A stretch of 64,000 nt of DNA, from contig NZ_JAMTCR010000004.1 in NCBI RefSeq assembly GCF_024171945.1, positions 620,001 through 684,000 on the forward strand, given 5' to 3'. The position numbers were made by a program, and so were the translations under genes. Positions 26,694-35,119 of this stretch are shown piece after piece. Each line of letters begins with the position of its first letter. Positions within the stretch are counted from its first letter, which is position 1. Source of the stretch: Actinokineospora globicatena (GTDB lineage: Bacteria > Actinomycetota > Actinomycetes > Mycobacteriales > Pseudonocardiaceae). Under the pieces are notes generated by a model, which was not told where the DNA came from, searched no databases, and saw only the letters and a list, made by a program, of their open reading frames with translations.

Positions 26694-27296
26694 ATGCGCG
26701 CCCGCGATGTCATGAGCAGTCCCGTCGTCACCGCGACACCGGCCACGGCCGTGAAGGATGCCGCTGGGCTGTTGGCATCGCACGGTTTCACGACCCTGCC
26801 GGTGGTGTCGGAGGACGGCAAACTCGTTGGCGTCGTCACCGAGGCAGACATCGTCCGCGACCGCTTCCCCCGCGACGCACGGTTCCGCCACTTGCACACC
26901 GCCGACGCGCCACCCCCGAACATCGTCGCCGACGTGATGACCAGCCCCGCCACCAGCGTGGACGCGGGCACCGACGTCGTCGACCTGGTGTCCACCATGC
27001 TCGACGACGGCATTCGCGCCCTACCCGTCGTACACGGCGACGAGCTGCTCGGAATCATCACCCGCGGCGACCTGGTCCGCCTCCTCACCCGCGACGACGA
27101 GGTCCTGGCCACCGACCTGCGCCACCGCCTGGAGCTCTACGGCGACCCCACCCGCTGGACCGTCACCGTCCACAACGGCACCGCCACCATCACCGACGAG
27201 CTCAACGACCCCACCGACCACCACGTCGCCGAAGTCCTCGCCACCTCGATCCCCGGCATCACCTCAGCCCACGTCAACCACCGCCGCGACCACTGA
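26694..27296 (+). CDS. CBS-pair and BON domain protein
   Basis: A 200-residue cytoplasmic protein. Two CBS motifs (about 1-60, ARDVMSSPVVTATP; and 75-130, VADVMTSPATSVDA with DDGIRALPVV) form a nucleotide-sensing Bateman module, followed by a BON domain (about 140-198). It resembles hypoxic response protein 1 types of actinobacteria with an added BON. ATG at 26694 has AGGAGGA upstream; a longer frame lacks this. It is likely co-regulated with the divergent Acg-type gene in low oxygen (inference from the palindrome). Confidence 0.87.
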   Translation: MRARDVMSSPVVTATPATAVKDAAGLLASHGFTTLPVVSEDGKLVGVVTEADIVRDRFPRDARFRHLHTADAPPPNIVADVMTSPATSVDAGTDVVDLVSTMLDDGIRALPVVHGDELLGIITRGDLVRLLTRDDEVLATDLRHRLELYGDPTRWTVTVHNGTATITDELNDPTDHHVAEVLATSIPGITSAHVNHRRDH

Positions 27297-27335
27297 CCCG
27301 AAGTTGCTTACTACCAAGGATTTACTGGTGGGACG

Positions 27336-27821
27336 TCAGTCTGGAACGTCGCCGAGGCCGGTGAGCAGGGTGCGCAGGAGGTTGGCTAAGCGGTCGCGGT
27401 CTTCGAGGTCGAGTGGTGCCAGGAGGCGATTCTCGTTGTCGATGTGCCCGGCGAGGATCTTGTCGACCAGGGTTCGGCCCTCGGCGGTGAGGTCGATCAG
27501 CACGCTGCGGCGGTTGTCCGGGTCGACCTCCCTGGTCACCAGGCCCCGGGTGACCAGTCGGTCGACGCGGTTGGTGATCGCGCCGGAGGTGACCATCGAC
27601 GCGGTGACCAGCCTGCCCGCCGTCATCCGCCCGGCCCGGCGCAGCGTGGCCAGGATGTCGAACTCCCAGAGCTGCAGGTCGTGCGTGGCGAAGTAGGTCG
27701 CCAGGCCCTTCTCCAGCAGTCGGGACGCCCGCTGGATGCGGCCGACGACCCCCATCGGCGCCGGATCCACATCGGGGCGCTCGGCGTGCCACTGCGCCAA
27801 CACGCGGTCGACGTTGTCCAC
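27336..27821 (-). CDS. MarR-family transcriptional regulator
   Basis: A 161-residue winged-helix regulator: helix-rich N terminus, HTH in MTAGRLVTASMVTSGAITNRVDRLVTRGLV and wing PDNRRSVLIDLTAEG. GTG at 27821 has GGGAG upstream; a longer frame overlaps the upstream gene and is less likely. It is the last gene of a likely operon (EamA transporter, NmrA-like protein, MarR). Upstream of its start, CAGTTC-N3-GTTG recalls the inverted sites before the EamA gene, so it may bind both (inference). Confidence 0.87.
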   Translation of the reverse strand: MDNVDRVLAQWHAERPDVDPAPMGVVGRIQRASRLLEKGLATYFATHDLQLWEFDILATLRRAGRMTAGRLVTASMVTSGAITNRVDRLVTRGLVTREVDPDNRRSVLIDLTAEGRTLVDKILAGHIDNENRLLAPLDLEDRDRLANLLRTLLTGLGDVPD

Positions 27822-27858
27822 TCCAACTCCCAACCTGGAACTGTTCGCTGCCAAGGTA

Positions 27859-28464
27859 TCAGACCACGGGTGACCTCTCGCGCGACGAGAACGCGTCGGC
27901 GTGGTCACGGATGAAGCCCGCCAGCCCGCGTGGCTCGTAACCCGTGACGTCCCGGAAGTCGGACGTGGTGAAGTCGCCCCAGCCGGACGCGTAAGCCCGC
28001 GCGTACTCGGTCAGCATCCCGACGATCCACACAGGCACGCCAACTCCGAGCAACCGCGCCTCGATCTCAGCGTCTCCAGTCGGAAGATAGTGGACCTGCC
28101 TGCCGAGGACCGCGCTGAAGACCGCCGCGACCTCAGCGAACGAGAGCGACTCCGGGCCGGTCGGGGTGTAGGTCCGGCCGTGGTGGGTGTGCGGACCTGC
28201 GGTGAGCACCACGGCGGCGAACTCGGCGATGTCGCGCACGTCGATCATGCCGAGTCGACCGCCGCCGTGTTTGAGCCGGAACGCGCTTCGAGTCGCGATG
28301 TCGTCCGCCAAGATCGCCGACGAAGGAGTGGATTCCCCATCCGGCAAGGCCTTGCTCTCATCGCGCACTAGCGCCCTGATGGTCAAGCCAGAGCCGCGAA
28401 GCGCGTTGATCAACGCTGTGGAGACGGTGCCAGTAGCGCCGGTGATCAGTACTGTGCGGTCCAC
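27859..28464 (-). CDS. NmrA-like NAD(P)-binding protein with internal deletion
   Basis: A 201-residue atypical short-chain dehydrogenase. The N terminus has the Rossmann motif VLITGATGTVSTALINAL, and the C-terminal half has the family block GMIDVRDIAEFAAVVL and FAEVAAVFSAVLGR. The family is usually near 280-290 residues. Here the segment after RALVRDESKALPDG jumps directly to the LKHGGGRLGMIDVRD region, so about 80 central residues are missing while the frame stays open. It may be inactive. GTG at 28464 follows the transporter stop by 5 bp, indicating an operon. Confidence 0.78.
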   Translation of the reverse strand: MDRTVLITGATGTVSTALINALRGSGLTIRALVRDESKALPDGESTPSSAILADDIATRSAFRLKHGGGRLGMIDVRDIAEFAAVVLTAGPHTHHGRTYTPTGPESLSFAEVAAVFSAVLGRQVHYLPTGDAEIEARLLGVGVPVWIVGMLTEYARAYASGWGDFTTSDFRDVTGYEPRGLAGFIRDHADAFSSRERSPVV

Positions 28465-28469
28465 TGTGT

Positions 28470-29357
28470 CTAGTTCCTCGCCTGGTGGACGAGTGAACGC
28501 GCGGTCGCGGGGGACAGTTGCGCGGCGGCGATCGCCAACAGCGCGAGTGCGAACCCCAAGCACTGCAACGGCGTAAGCGTCTGTCCTAACACGACCCACC
28601 CCAGCACGGCCGCGACAACCGGCGACAGCAAGGCGAGGAACGACACCGCCGTCACCGGGAGCCTGCCCACTCCTTGGAACCACAACACATACGCGATCGC
28701 GGTCCCGACGATCGCCAACCACGCGTACCCCGCGAGCGCGGCGACGTCCGGCGCGGGCGGCAACCCTTCGACGAGAAACGCGACCGGTGCGAGCAGTAGA
28801 CCACCGGCCGTGAGTTGCCACCCGGTGAACGCCACCGGCCCAACCCCGTCGGGCCGCCCCCACCGCTTCGTCAACACAACCCCCGCCGCCATCGACCCCG
28901 CCCCACCCAACCCAGCCGCGATCCCCATCATGTCAACGGGAATCGCCCCCCGGAGCACGATCAACCCAACCCCCACCACCCCGGCGACCCCCCACCCCAA
29001 CCGCCACCGCGTCACCCGCTCCCCGAGCAGTGCGAAAGCCAACCCCACCACCAACAACGGCTGCACCGCCCCCAACGTCGCCGCCACCCCACCCGGCAAT
29101 CGGTACGCCGCCACGAACAACAACGCGTTGAACGCCCCGATGTTCAACACCCCCAACACCGCCACCCGCCCCCACCACACCCCGACCGGCCCCCTCCGGC
29201 TGATCAACAGCAACACCACCCCCGCGGGCAACACCCGAATCACCGCCGCCCCCAACGGAACCCCCGCGGGCAACAACTCCGTCGTCACCAAGTACGTGGT
29301 CCCCCAACTAACCGGCGCCACCGCCGCCAACCCCGTATACCCCCACGTCCGAGCCAC
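28470..29357 (-). CDS. EamA/DMT-family transporter
   Basis: A 295-residue drug/metabolite transporter-type permease with ten hydrophobic segments in two EamA halves (GTTYLVTTELLP near the start; a second half from about 145). It likely exports a metabolite. I prefer GTG at 29357; the ATG at 29381 would lie inside the putative operator and adds a Cys-rich stretch. It is first in the EamA-NmrA-MarR operon. Confidence 0.84.
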   Translation of the reverse strand: MARTWGYTGLAAVAPVSWGTTYLVTTELLPAGVPLGAAVIRVLPAGVVLLLISRRGPVGVWWGRVAVLGVLNIGAFNALLFVAAYRLPGGVAATLGAVQPLLVVGLAFALLGERVTRWRLGWGVAGVVGVGLIVLRGAIPVDMMGIAAGLGGAGSMAAGVVLTKRWGRPDGVGPVAFTGWQLTAGGLLLAPVAFLVEGLPPAPDVAALAGYAWLAIVGTAIAYVLWFQGVGRLPVTAVSFLALLSPVVAAVLGWVVLGQTLTPLQCLGFALALLAIAAAQLSPATARSLVHQARN

Positions 29358-29372
29358 CCCACACCCCCAACA

Positions 29373-29440
29373 TCTCAACATTGAACTGTCTCGACCCTAG
29401 CCACCCATCATCTCGACGTCAAACAGTTCAATGTTGAGAG
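29373..29440. promoter_or_regulatory. Paired inverted operator sites
   Basis: TCTCAACATTGAACTG (29373-29388) and its exact reverse complement CAGTTCAATGTTGAGA (29425-29440) face each other across 36 bp, immediately upstream of the EamA gene. Each contains the near-palindrome TTCAATGTTGA. Such sites suit a dimeric MarR-type repressor, and the operon encodes one. Confidence 0.65.
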
Positions 29441-29867
29441 AAGTTTCCTGGTGCGGCGAGCGACGACCACTCGATGCTGGTCAACGCCATCGTCGTGGTC
29501 TTCGACCACCGGGGGACATTCGATCCCGCCCTGCTGCACGGCGAACTCGTTGACTACTCGGCCGTGGGGGAGTTGATCATCTCCAATGACCAGACCTCGG
29601 CTGACGAGGACCAACCCGTCGATGGCCAGCAGCGCTCAACGGCCGAGACGCGTCGCTCGCGGGGCTCCCGTTGGCGATCACCAGCATTCCTCGCCGACAC
29701 GGAGGAGCAGCCGACGCGCGGACCGACGGTGCTGTCGACACGCCGCCTCTGCGCCGGGTCATCGAGAGCCTGAAGCCCGACACGGCCTGGACATCCGGTT
29801 CATGGGTCTTCGCGGACGGCAGTCAGTGCGAGTGGAACGCTCCGAGCCTGTCGAGCCGCCTTGGGAG
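29441..29867. other. Intergenic region, possible gene remnant
   Basis: About 430 bp with no convincing gene. A plus-strand frame near 29730-29901 reads like coding sequence (PPLRRVIESLKPDTAW, then SGSWVFADGSQCEWN) but has no plausible start or family, and it runs into the 3' end of the convergent gene. It may be a decayed fragment. Confidence 0.3.
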
Positions 29868-30704
29868 TCACCTGTTGTGGCTGGTCAATGGCCACTCGTA
29901 GGTATCGCTGAGGCCCAGCACGTATGCCCCTAGAGCGTTGAGACTGATCGCCACTAGACCGTCGTAGCGGCTAAGAGCGTCCAAGTCGTCACCGCCCCAG
30001 TTGTCGCGGTAGTCCTCACGGGCGCCGTCAGGGTGTACGTAGTCGACGTCGATCAGGCCTAAGGTCGCGGCGTACTCGAACAGCACGGCGAGGGTGTAGC
30101 GCCCCTCAAGCAGTTCCCAGTCGTCGTCGCCGAGGCCGCCGTAGTAGGGATCGACCAGGTATAGGTCACCCACCAGCTTGTAGTTGAGCGCGATGGTGGG
30201 ATCCAGGCCGTCCCGTTGCATGCGCTCGAACAACGCGTCCACGTCCACCCACTTGCCCAGCCTGCAGGTGGCCAGCGCCGCGGCGACCACCTTCCGGCGT
30301 GGCGTCGCATCGGTCAGCGCCTGCTCCGGACCCTGGATCTCCTCGATCCGGCTGAACTCGTCGATCACCCCGTCGGTGAGCCAGCTCTGCCACAACCCGC
30401 GGATCACGTCGGCAGCAGGCTCCGTCAGCGCCGCCTGCCCGCTGGGGGTCAACTGAAGCTGGATGCCCTCCACCCGCGCGAGCCCACCGGCTTGCAGCAG
30501 CAACGGCCACGCGAACGCCGCGATGGGGTCGTCCTCGTAGAAGTCGCCGTTCGCCAAGTGCGTCTCGACGACGTGGATCCCCGAAGCCAGCGGGAGACCG
30601 GTCTTGCGACCGCACTTGATCTCCCCGGCGGCGCACAGCTCCAACACGGTCCGCAAGTTCGCGACGGCCTCACCTTCGGTGAACCGCACCCGTTCCTCAA
30701 GCAC
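29868..30704 (-). CDS. Hypothetical protein, winged-helix-like repeats
   Basis: A 278-residue soluble protein of unknown function. Two helical segments end in wing-like turns (AWPLLLQAGGLARVEGIQLQLTPSG around residue 85, and AVLFEYAATLGLIDVDYV around 210), a pattern seen in helicase-associated or replication-initiator-like winged-helix proteins, but I cannot name a family. The start is a GTG with only a weak upstream GGAACC; a second GTG five codons on is an alternative. It ends 4 bp before the convergent remnant and begins 5 bp after the EamA-type gene stop, suggesting co-transcription with that gene. Confidence 0.7.
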   Translation of the reverse strand: MLEERVRFTEGEAVANLRTVLELCAAGEIKCGRKTGLPLASGIHVVETHLANGDFYEDDPIAAFAWPLLLQAGGLARVEGIQLQLTPSGQAALTEPAADVIRGLWQSWLTDGVIDEFSRIEEIQGPEQALTDATPRRKVVAAALATCRLGKWVDVDALFERMQRDGLDPTIALNYKLVGDLYLVDPYYGGLGDDDWELLEGRYTLAVLFEYAATLGLIDVDYVHPDGAREDYRDNWGGDDLDALSRYDGLVAISLNALGAYVLGLSDTYEWPLTSHNR

Positions 30705-30708
30705 GCAG

Positions 30709-31608
30709 TCAGGTTCCCACAGCGGGTCGCGACGACCGCACGGCTCCTGCGCTGGCGGTGACGACCAAGGCGATGGCGACGAGGTCGGCGGCGTTGAGGG
30801 ATTGGCCCAGGACGAGGTAGCCCGCTGTGGCCGCGACGGCGGGGGCCAGGCTCACCAGGATCGCGAAGGTCGAGGAGGGCAGTTTACGCAGGGCCAGGAG
30901 TTCGAGCGTGTACGGCACCACGGAGGAGAGCAGGGCGACGAGGGCGCCGAGGCCGAGGGTGACCGGGTCGAGGAGGCTGGACCCGGCGTCGGCGATGCCG
31001 ATCGGGAGGGCGAGGGTGGCGGCGACGCCCATGGCCAGCGCCAGGCCGTCGGCCTTGGGGAAGTGGCTGCCGGTGCGGGCGGACAGCAGGATGTAGGCGG
31101 CCCACAGCGCGGCCGCGCCCAGGGCGAACGCGATCCCGGCGGGGTCGAGCTGGTCGAACCCGCCCCGGCCCAGCAGCGCGACGCCCGCCAGCGCCAGCCC
31201 GGCCCACAGCCAACTCGCCGCCCGCCGCGCGGTCACGACGGACAGCACCAGCGGGCCGAGCACCTCCAGCGTGACCGCCGCACCCAGCGGGATCCGCGCG
31301 ATGGACTGGTAGAACAGCATGTTCATCCCCGCGATGGCGACCCCGAACCCGACGACCACGGCCCAGTCCGCCCGCCGGTACCCGCGCACCCGGGGACGGC
31401 ACAGCGCCAGCAGCACCACGGCGGAGATCGCCAGGCGCAGCGTCACGATCCCGGCGGCGCCCGCGCGCGGGAACAGGACGGCCGCCATCGCCGCGCCGAA
31501 GGTCTGGAACAGGAGCCCACCGAGCACCAGGGCCATCCCCGCCGAGGCCCGGGCCCGGGGGAGGGGACGGACGAGGACCACGGGGGCGGCGATGTCGACC
31601 TGGCTCAT
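30709..31608 (-). CDS. RhtA-like EamA family exporter
   Basis: A 299-residue ten-helix permease of the DMT superfamily, close to RhtA threonine/homoserine exporters (GAAVTLEVLGPLVLSV, and VPYTLELLALRKLPSSTFAILVSLAPAVAA). ATG at 31608 has TAGCGT ending seven bases upstream and no Shine-Dalgarno, pointing to a leaderless mRNA; a longer frame starting at 31656 is less likely. It is divergent from a LysR-type gene only 69 bp away, its likely regulator. Confidence 0.88.
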   Translation of the reverse strand: MSQVDIAAPVVLVRPLPRARASAGMALVLGGLLFQTFGAAMAAVLFPRAGAAGIVTLRLAISAVVLLALCRPRVRGYRRADWAVVVGFGVAIAGMNMLFYQSIARIPLGAAVTLEVLGPLVLSVVTARRAASWLWAGLALAGVALLGRGGFDQLDPAGIAFALGAAALWAAYILLSARTGSHFPKADGLALAMGVAATLALPIGIADAGSSLLDPVTLGLGALVALLSSVVPYTLELLALRKLPSSTFAILVSLAPAVAATAGYLVLGQSLNAADLVAIALVVTASAGAVRSSRPAVGT

Positions 31609-31677
31609 ACCGCCGACGCTAGGTGCCGCCAGCCACGAGGTGAAATGCCGGTTCACCAGCGGTTATGCTCAGCGGTA

Positions 31678-32529
31678 ATGACCGTCGAGCTCAGGCACCT
31701 GCGGGCCTTCCTCGCCATCGCCGAGGAGGGCGGCATCACGCGCGCCGCCGTCCGGCTGCACCTCACCCAGCCCGCCCTGTCCCGGATGCTCAAGGCGCTG
31801 GAGGACCACCTGGGCGCGCGGCTCGTCGACCGGTCCACCCACCACCTGCGCCTCACCGACGCCGGTCACGCGTTCCGCACCCGCGCCGCCACCGCCGTGG
31901 CCGCCGTCGACGCTGCCCTCGACCCCCAACGCGCGGGCACCTGGCCCCTGCGGGTCGGCCACGCCTGGTCCGCCCTCGGCCAACACACCACCACCGTCCT
32001 GCGGCGCTGGGGCACGACCCACCCGAGCATGCCGCTGGAACTCCTGCGCTTCGACGACCGCACCGCGGGCCTGAGCCAGGGCCGGGTCGACGCTGCCCTC
32101 TTGCGCGTCCCCCCGAACACCCCGGGCACCCGAGCGACCCTGCTGTTCACCGAGCCCCGCATGGTCGCCGTCCCGTCCGACAGCGCGCTGGCCACCCACC
32201 CTGACCTGGTCCTGGCCGCCCTGACCCACGAGATCATCGTGGTCAACCCCGTCTCCGGCAGCACCACGCTCACCCTGTGGCCCCCCGAGACCCGCCCCAC
32301 CACCGTCCTCAACGTCGACAACACCGACGACTGGCTGGCGGCCATCGCCTCCGCCCGAGGAATCGGCGTCACCTCATCCGCCACCGCCACCCTCCACCCC
32401 TACCCCGGCGTCACCTACCTCCCCCTCACCGACGCCCCCGCCCTCCCCCTCCACCTCGTCTGGAACAACCCACCCAGCCACCCCGCCGTAACCACCCTGG
32501 CCGACTTCATCCGCGAGATAGCCCAATAG
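31678..32529 (+). CDS. LysR-family transcriptional regulator
   Basis: A 283-residue LysR-type regulator: N-terminal HTH (HLRAFLAIAEEGGITRAAVRLHLTQPALSRMLKALEDHLGARL) and a C-terminal periplasmic-binding-protein-like effector domain. ATG at 31678 is preceded by TGAAAT, 17 bp, TATGCT and 8 bp, so the transcript is probably leaderless. Its divergent position suggests that it controls the RhtA-like exporter. The downstream DUF397 gene converges on it with 2 bp between stops. Confidence 0.9.
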   Translation: MTVELRHLRAFLAIAEEGGITRAAVRLHLTQPALSRMLKALEDHLGARLVDRSTHHLRLTDAGHAFRTRAATAVAAVDAALDPQRAGTWPLRVGHAWSALGQHTTTVLRRWGTTHPSMPLELLRFDDRTAGLSQGRVDAALLRVPPNTPGTRATLLFTEPRMVAVPSDSALATHPDLVLAALTHEIIVVNPVSGSTTLTLWPPETRPTTVLNVDNTDDWLAAIASARGIGVTSSATATLHPYPGVTYLPLTDAPALPLHLVWNNPPSHPAVTTLADFIREIAQ

Positions 32530-32531
32530 CG

Positions 32532-32732
32532 TCATCCCGCTGAGTTCTCCTCCGCCCTAGACGTGAGGAACGTGAGAAACCGAACAGCGCTCGGTGCGGA
32601 AATGTCCACTATCTGTCCAGGATTCTTCGAGTCTCGTATTCCCAGGCCTCGCGGAGTTCGGCCGACCTCGACGCAGTTGAGAAACGCCTCGCTGCGGGTG
32701 CTTTTCCGCCAGACCGTGCGAAACGGGGTCAT
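32532..32732 (-). CDS. DUF397 protein
   Basis: A 66-residue protein with the family outline: WRKSTRSEAFLNCVEVG near the start, GIRDSKNPGQIVDIS in the middle and a hydrophobic VRFLTFL end. DUF397 proteins pair with XRE/DUF5753 regulators in actinomycetes and influence development or toxin-like control. Here the XRE gene lies 290 bp away, divergent. GGAGG lies five bases before the ATG. Confidence 0.85.
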   Translation of the reverse strand: MTPFRTVWRKSTRSEAFLNCVEVGRTPRGLGIRDSKNPGQIVDISAPSAVRFLTFLTSRAEENSAG

Positions 32733-32932
32733 GAAAGCCTCCAGACTGAGCCGGTAAATGGCTCGTCAAGTATTCCGCTGGTTCGCCGGGAATGGCATCC
32801 GCTGCCTGGGTGGTGCGGAATCCGGCGCTCCGCCTGGCGCACGCTGCGTGTTCGCGCGCGCATGGTCCGTGACCAGCGGCGGAGCGGCCGCGTCGACCGG
32901 ACGGTTTCCGCTCGTCCCGTGATAGCTTCGCT

Positions 32933-32955
32933 GTCACTGACTCGCGGGCAGTGAC
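32933..32955. promoter_or_regulatory. Inverted repeat upstream of the XRE gene
   Basis: GTCACTG, nine bases, CAGTGAC: a perfect 7-bp inverted repeat just downstream of a -10-like TAGCTT (32923-32928) and about 70 bp before the XRE start. Position and symmetry suit an autoregulatory operator. Confidence 0.5.
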
Positions 32956-33023
32956 GGCGCGGTGGTGTGGAAACCACCCCCGGCGCGGCCTGCGCACCGG
33001 ATCCCCCACCCCGGAGGCTTCAC

Positions 33024-33902
33024 TTGGCGAACACCCCTGTCCCCTCGATCGACGGCTTGCGCCTGGGGGCGGAGCTGCGGAGGTTGCGGGAGCTGGTCGG
33101 GCTGACGCAGCAGCAAGCCGCCGCGGAGCTCGGGTGGTCGGCGCGCACGCTGATCCGCAGGGAGAACGGCCTGGAGGGGTTCACCGCGGCGACCGTGTAC
33201 GCCCTGATCGGGGTGTACCGGGTGACCGATCAGGCTGATGTCGCTCGGCTACTCGCCTTGGCCGAGGAGAGCAGGCGGCCTTCGCCCTACAGCAAGTACC
33301 GCGGGGTCGTGCAGCCGCCGTTCCTCGCCTTCTTGGCGCTGGAGGGGGCCGCACGGGTGATCCGACAGGTCCACACCGTGCTGTTACCCGGGCTGTTGCA
33401 GACCGACGACTACACGCGCGGGCTCCAGCCGATCGATGACACCCCCGCGGACCACCTGGCCCAGCAACTCGAGCTGCGGCGCGCACGGCAACGCCAACTG
33501 GAAGCCGACCCGTCCCCCGCGTACACCGTCATCCTCGACGAGTCGGTCCTGCACCGGCAGGTCGGTGGCCCGGAGGTGATGGCCGGGCAGTTGCGGCACC
33601 TGCTCCGACTCATCGACGAGGGCAAGGTCGACGTGCGGATCATCGAGTACTCGGCGGGGGCGCACCCGGGCCTGCGGGAGTCCTTCGCGATCTTCGACCT
33701 GGCCCCGGAGAGCACCGCCTTGGTCCCCACCAACACCGTGGTATTCGTCGACCACCCCGTGCACAGCGCCTTGGTGCGCGATGACGACAAGCGCATAGCC
33801 GGATACGGGGCGACGTTCGACGCGCTGACGGGCATCGCCCTCACCGCTGAGCGGAGCACCCGCCGCATCGCCGACGAGCTCGCCCGATACCCCATCTCGT
33901 AG
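33024..33902 (+). CDS. XRE-family regulator with DUF5753
   Basis: A 292-residue regulator: helix-turn-helix (RLRELVGLTQQQAAAELGWSARTLIRREN, about residues 17-45) followed by the DUF5753 effector domain (VIRQVHTVLLPGLLQTDDYTRGL to the C terminus). The TTG at 33024 is chosen because GGAGG lies six bases upstream; the in-frame ATG earlier has no such site. With the divergent DUF397 gene it forms the common actinomycete pair. Confidence 0.87.
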   Translation: MANTPVPSIDGLRLGAELRRLRELVGLTQQQAAAELGWSARTLIRRENGLEGFTAATVYALIGVYRVTDQADVARLLALAEESRRPSPYSKYRGVVQPPFLAFLALEGAARVIRQVHTVLLPGLLQTDDYTRGLQPIDDTPADHLAQQLELRRARQRQLEADPSPAYTVILDESVLHRQVGGPEVMAGQLRHLLRLIDEGKVDVRIIEYSAGAHPGLRESFAIFDLAPESTALVPTNTVVFVDHPVHSALVRDDDKRIAGYGATFDALTGIALTAERSTRRIADELARYPIS

Positions 33903-33960
33903 TCGCCCCGCAAGTCAGCGACACACCCGCGCCGCGCCTTTCCCTACCAGGAGTTCAGCG

Positions 33961-34353
33961 ATGACCGAGCAGGCTGGCACGTCACCGCCACCAGCCGATC
34001 CGGGGGACGAGAAGAAGTCCCCCGAACTACGTGAGGACGCGCCTGTTGCCAAGAAAGCTCGGCGACGCCCGATCAGCAAACCCCATGTGCGACCGACGCT
34101 GTGCGAGATAGTTGCCAAGGCTTTTGGCAACGTTATCAGTTCTGACGACAAGACCCGTCGCGCAAAAGATATCCTGAATACCATCATGGCCTGGCTTGTG
34201 GTGCTCGGCGTGCTAGTGGTGGCCGCCGTTATCGTAATTAAGGGTGACGTGTCGTGGAAATTCGCCTTTTCCGCTGCTGGCGGACTGGCCACGCTGGTCA
34301 GCCTGGTCGTCGGAGGAGTCCGTTGGTCCAAGAGGAAGTCTCAGCGGAAATGA
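33961..34353 (+). CDS. Hypothetical two-TM membrane protein
   Basis: A 130-residue protein with a charged Pro/Lys-rich N terminus (1-60) and two C-terminal hydrophobic segments (about 75-95 and 100-118) ending in a basic tail. No family is recognised. AGGAG lies seven bases before the ATG. It starts 58 bp after the XRE gene on the same strand and its third-position GC is visibly lower than that of neighbours, suggesting acquired DNA. Confidence 0.7.
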   Translation: MTEQAGTSPPPADPGDEKKSPELREDAPVAKKARRRPISKPHVRPTLCEIVAKAFGNVISSDDKTRRAKDILNTIMAWLVVLGVLVVAAVIVIKGDVSWKFAFSAAGGLATLVSLVVGGVRWSKRKSQRK

Positions 34354-34566
34354 CGAACGCGAACGGATTGGAGTCATCGCGGTAATGACTCGGTCGCCAC
34401 ACAACCCGGCTAGTGCGGCGACGGCGATGGCAACTCCAAGAGGAACTCCCCAACTCCCCGGCCCGGTCGGGTCATGCGTCAGTATGGCCGCGGCGACCGC
34501 GGCGAGCCCGGCGGCGGAGCAGTAGACGACCGCCGCCGCCATCCGATGTGGATTTCGACCGGTCAT
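34213..34566 (-). CDS. Possible small membrane protein, overlapping
   Basis: A 117-residue frame with two hydrophobic segments (VYCSAAGLAAVAAAILTH and WGVPLGVAIAVAALAGL) starting at an ATG with GGAG nine bases upstream. It overlaps the 3' end of the convergent plus-strand gene by about 140 bp, which makes its C-terminal third suspect. Its real extent is unclear. Confidence 0.35.
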   Translation of the reverse strand: MTGRNPHRMAAAVVYCSAAGLAAVAAAILTHDPTGPGSWGVPLGVAIAVAALAGLCGDRVITAMTPIRSRSSFPLRLPLGPTDSSDDQADQRGQSASSGKGEFPRHVTLNYDNGGHH

Positions 34567-35119
34567 GACCTCGGACTCCGGGTGATCGTGTCCGCAACTG
34601 GCACGGAAGACATCCTTTCAACGGGCCCGCGTCCCCGCCTCCCCTGGCGTGGACGACTTCCCGGCGCTGAGACTACGGCAAACGGCGGACGGGATCGCCG
34701 TGCGAGCGCGGCAATCGCTTCCCCGATTGAGTGATCATTGACCACTCCTGGTTGCTCACCGTGGTCCACCTTCGGCCTGCTCACCCAACCACCGCCCGCC
34801 GTCGATAGTTGATCTTGGCACGCGCGCCGCCGACATTCAACGCCGACGTTACGAAGCAAGGGTCGCCGGATGGCGCTCTCGTGTTACGTCGTGGCCCCGC
34901 GACCTGCGCGAACGGCGCGGAACTGGCGGACAGCGGTTGGCAAAGATCCAGGTGAACTGTCAAATTTGAGGAAAAGTCGCCAAGAGCGCCTGGGCGTGCG
35001 GACGCTCGCTTGAGCATCGCGAATATGGCGGATTCTCGCTGAACGAGGTCGATGGCGCGCGCCCGCCCCGCGGTTCGCGTTTTACGCATTGGGGCAATAT
35101 TCGCCATTTTGCGTCCGGA
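34567..35119. other. Intergenic region, comparatively AT-rich
   Basis: About 550 bp with no supportable gene. Base composition is noticeably less GC-rich than in the flanking core genes. A short inverted repeat GAGTG-N9-CACTC lies near 34730. Short frames on both strands have no ribosome-binding site or family likeness. Confidence 0.5.
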
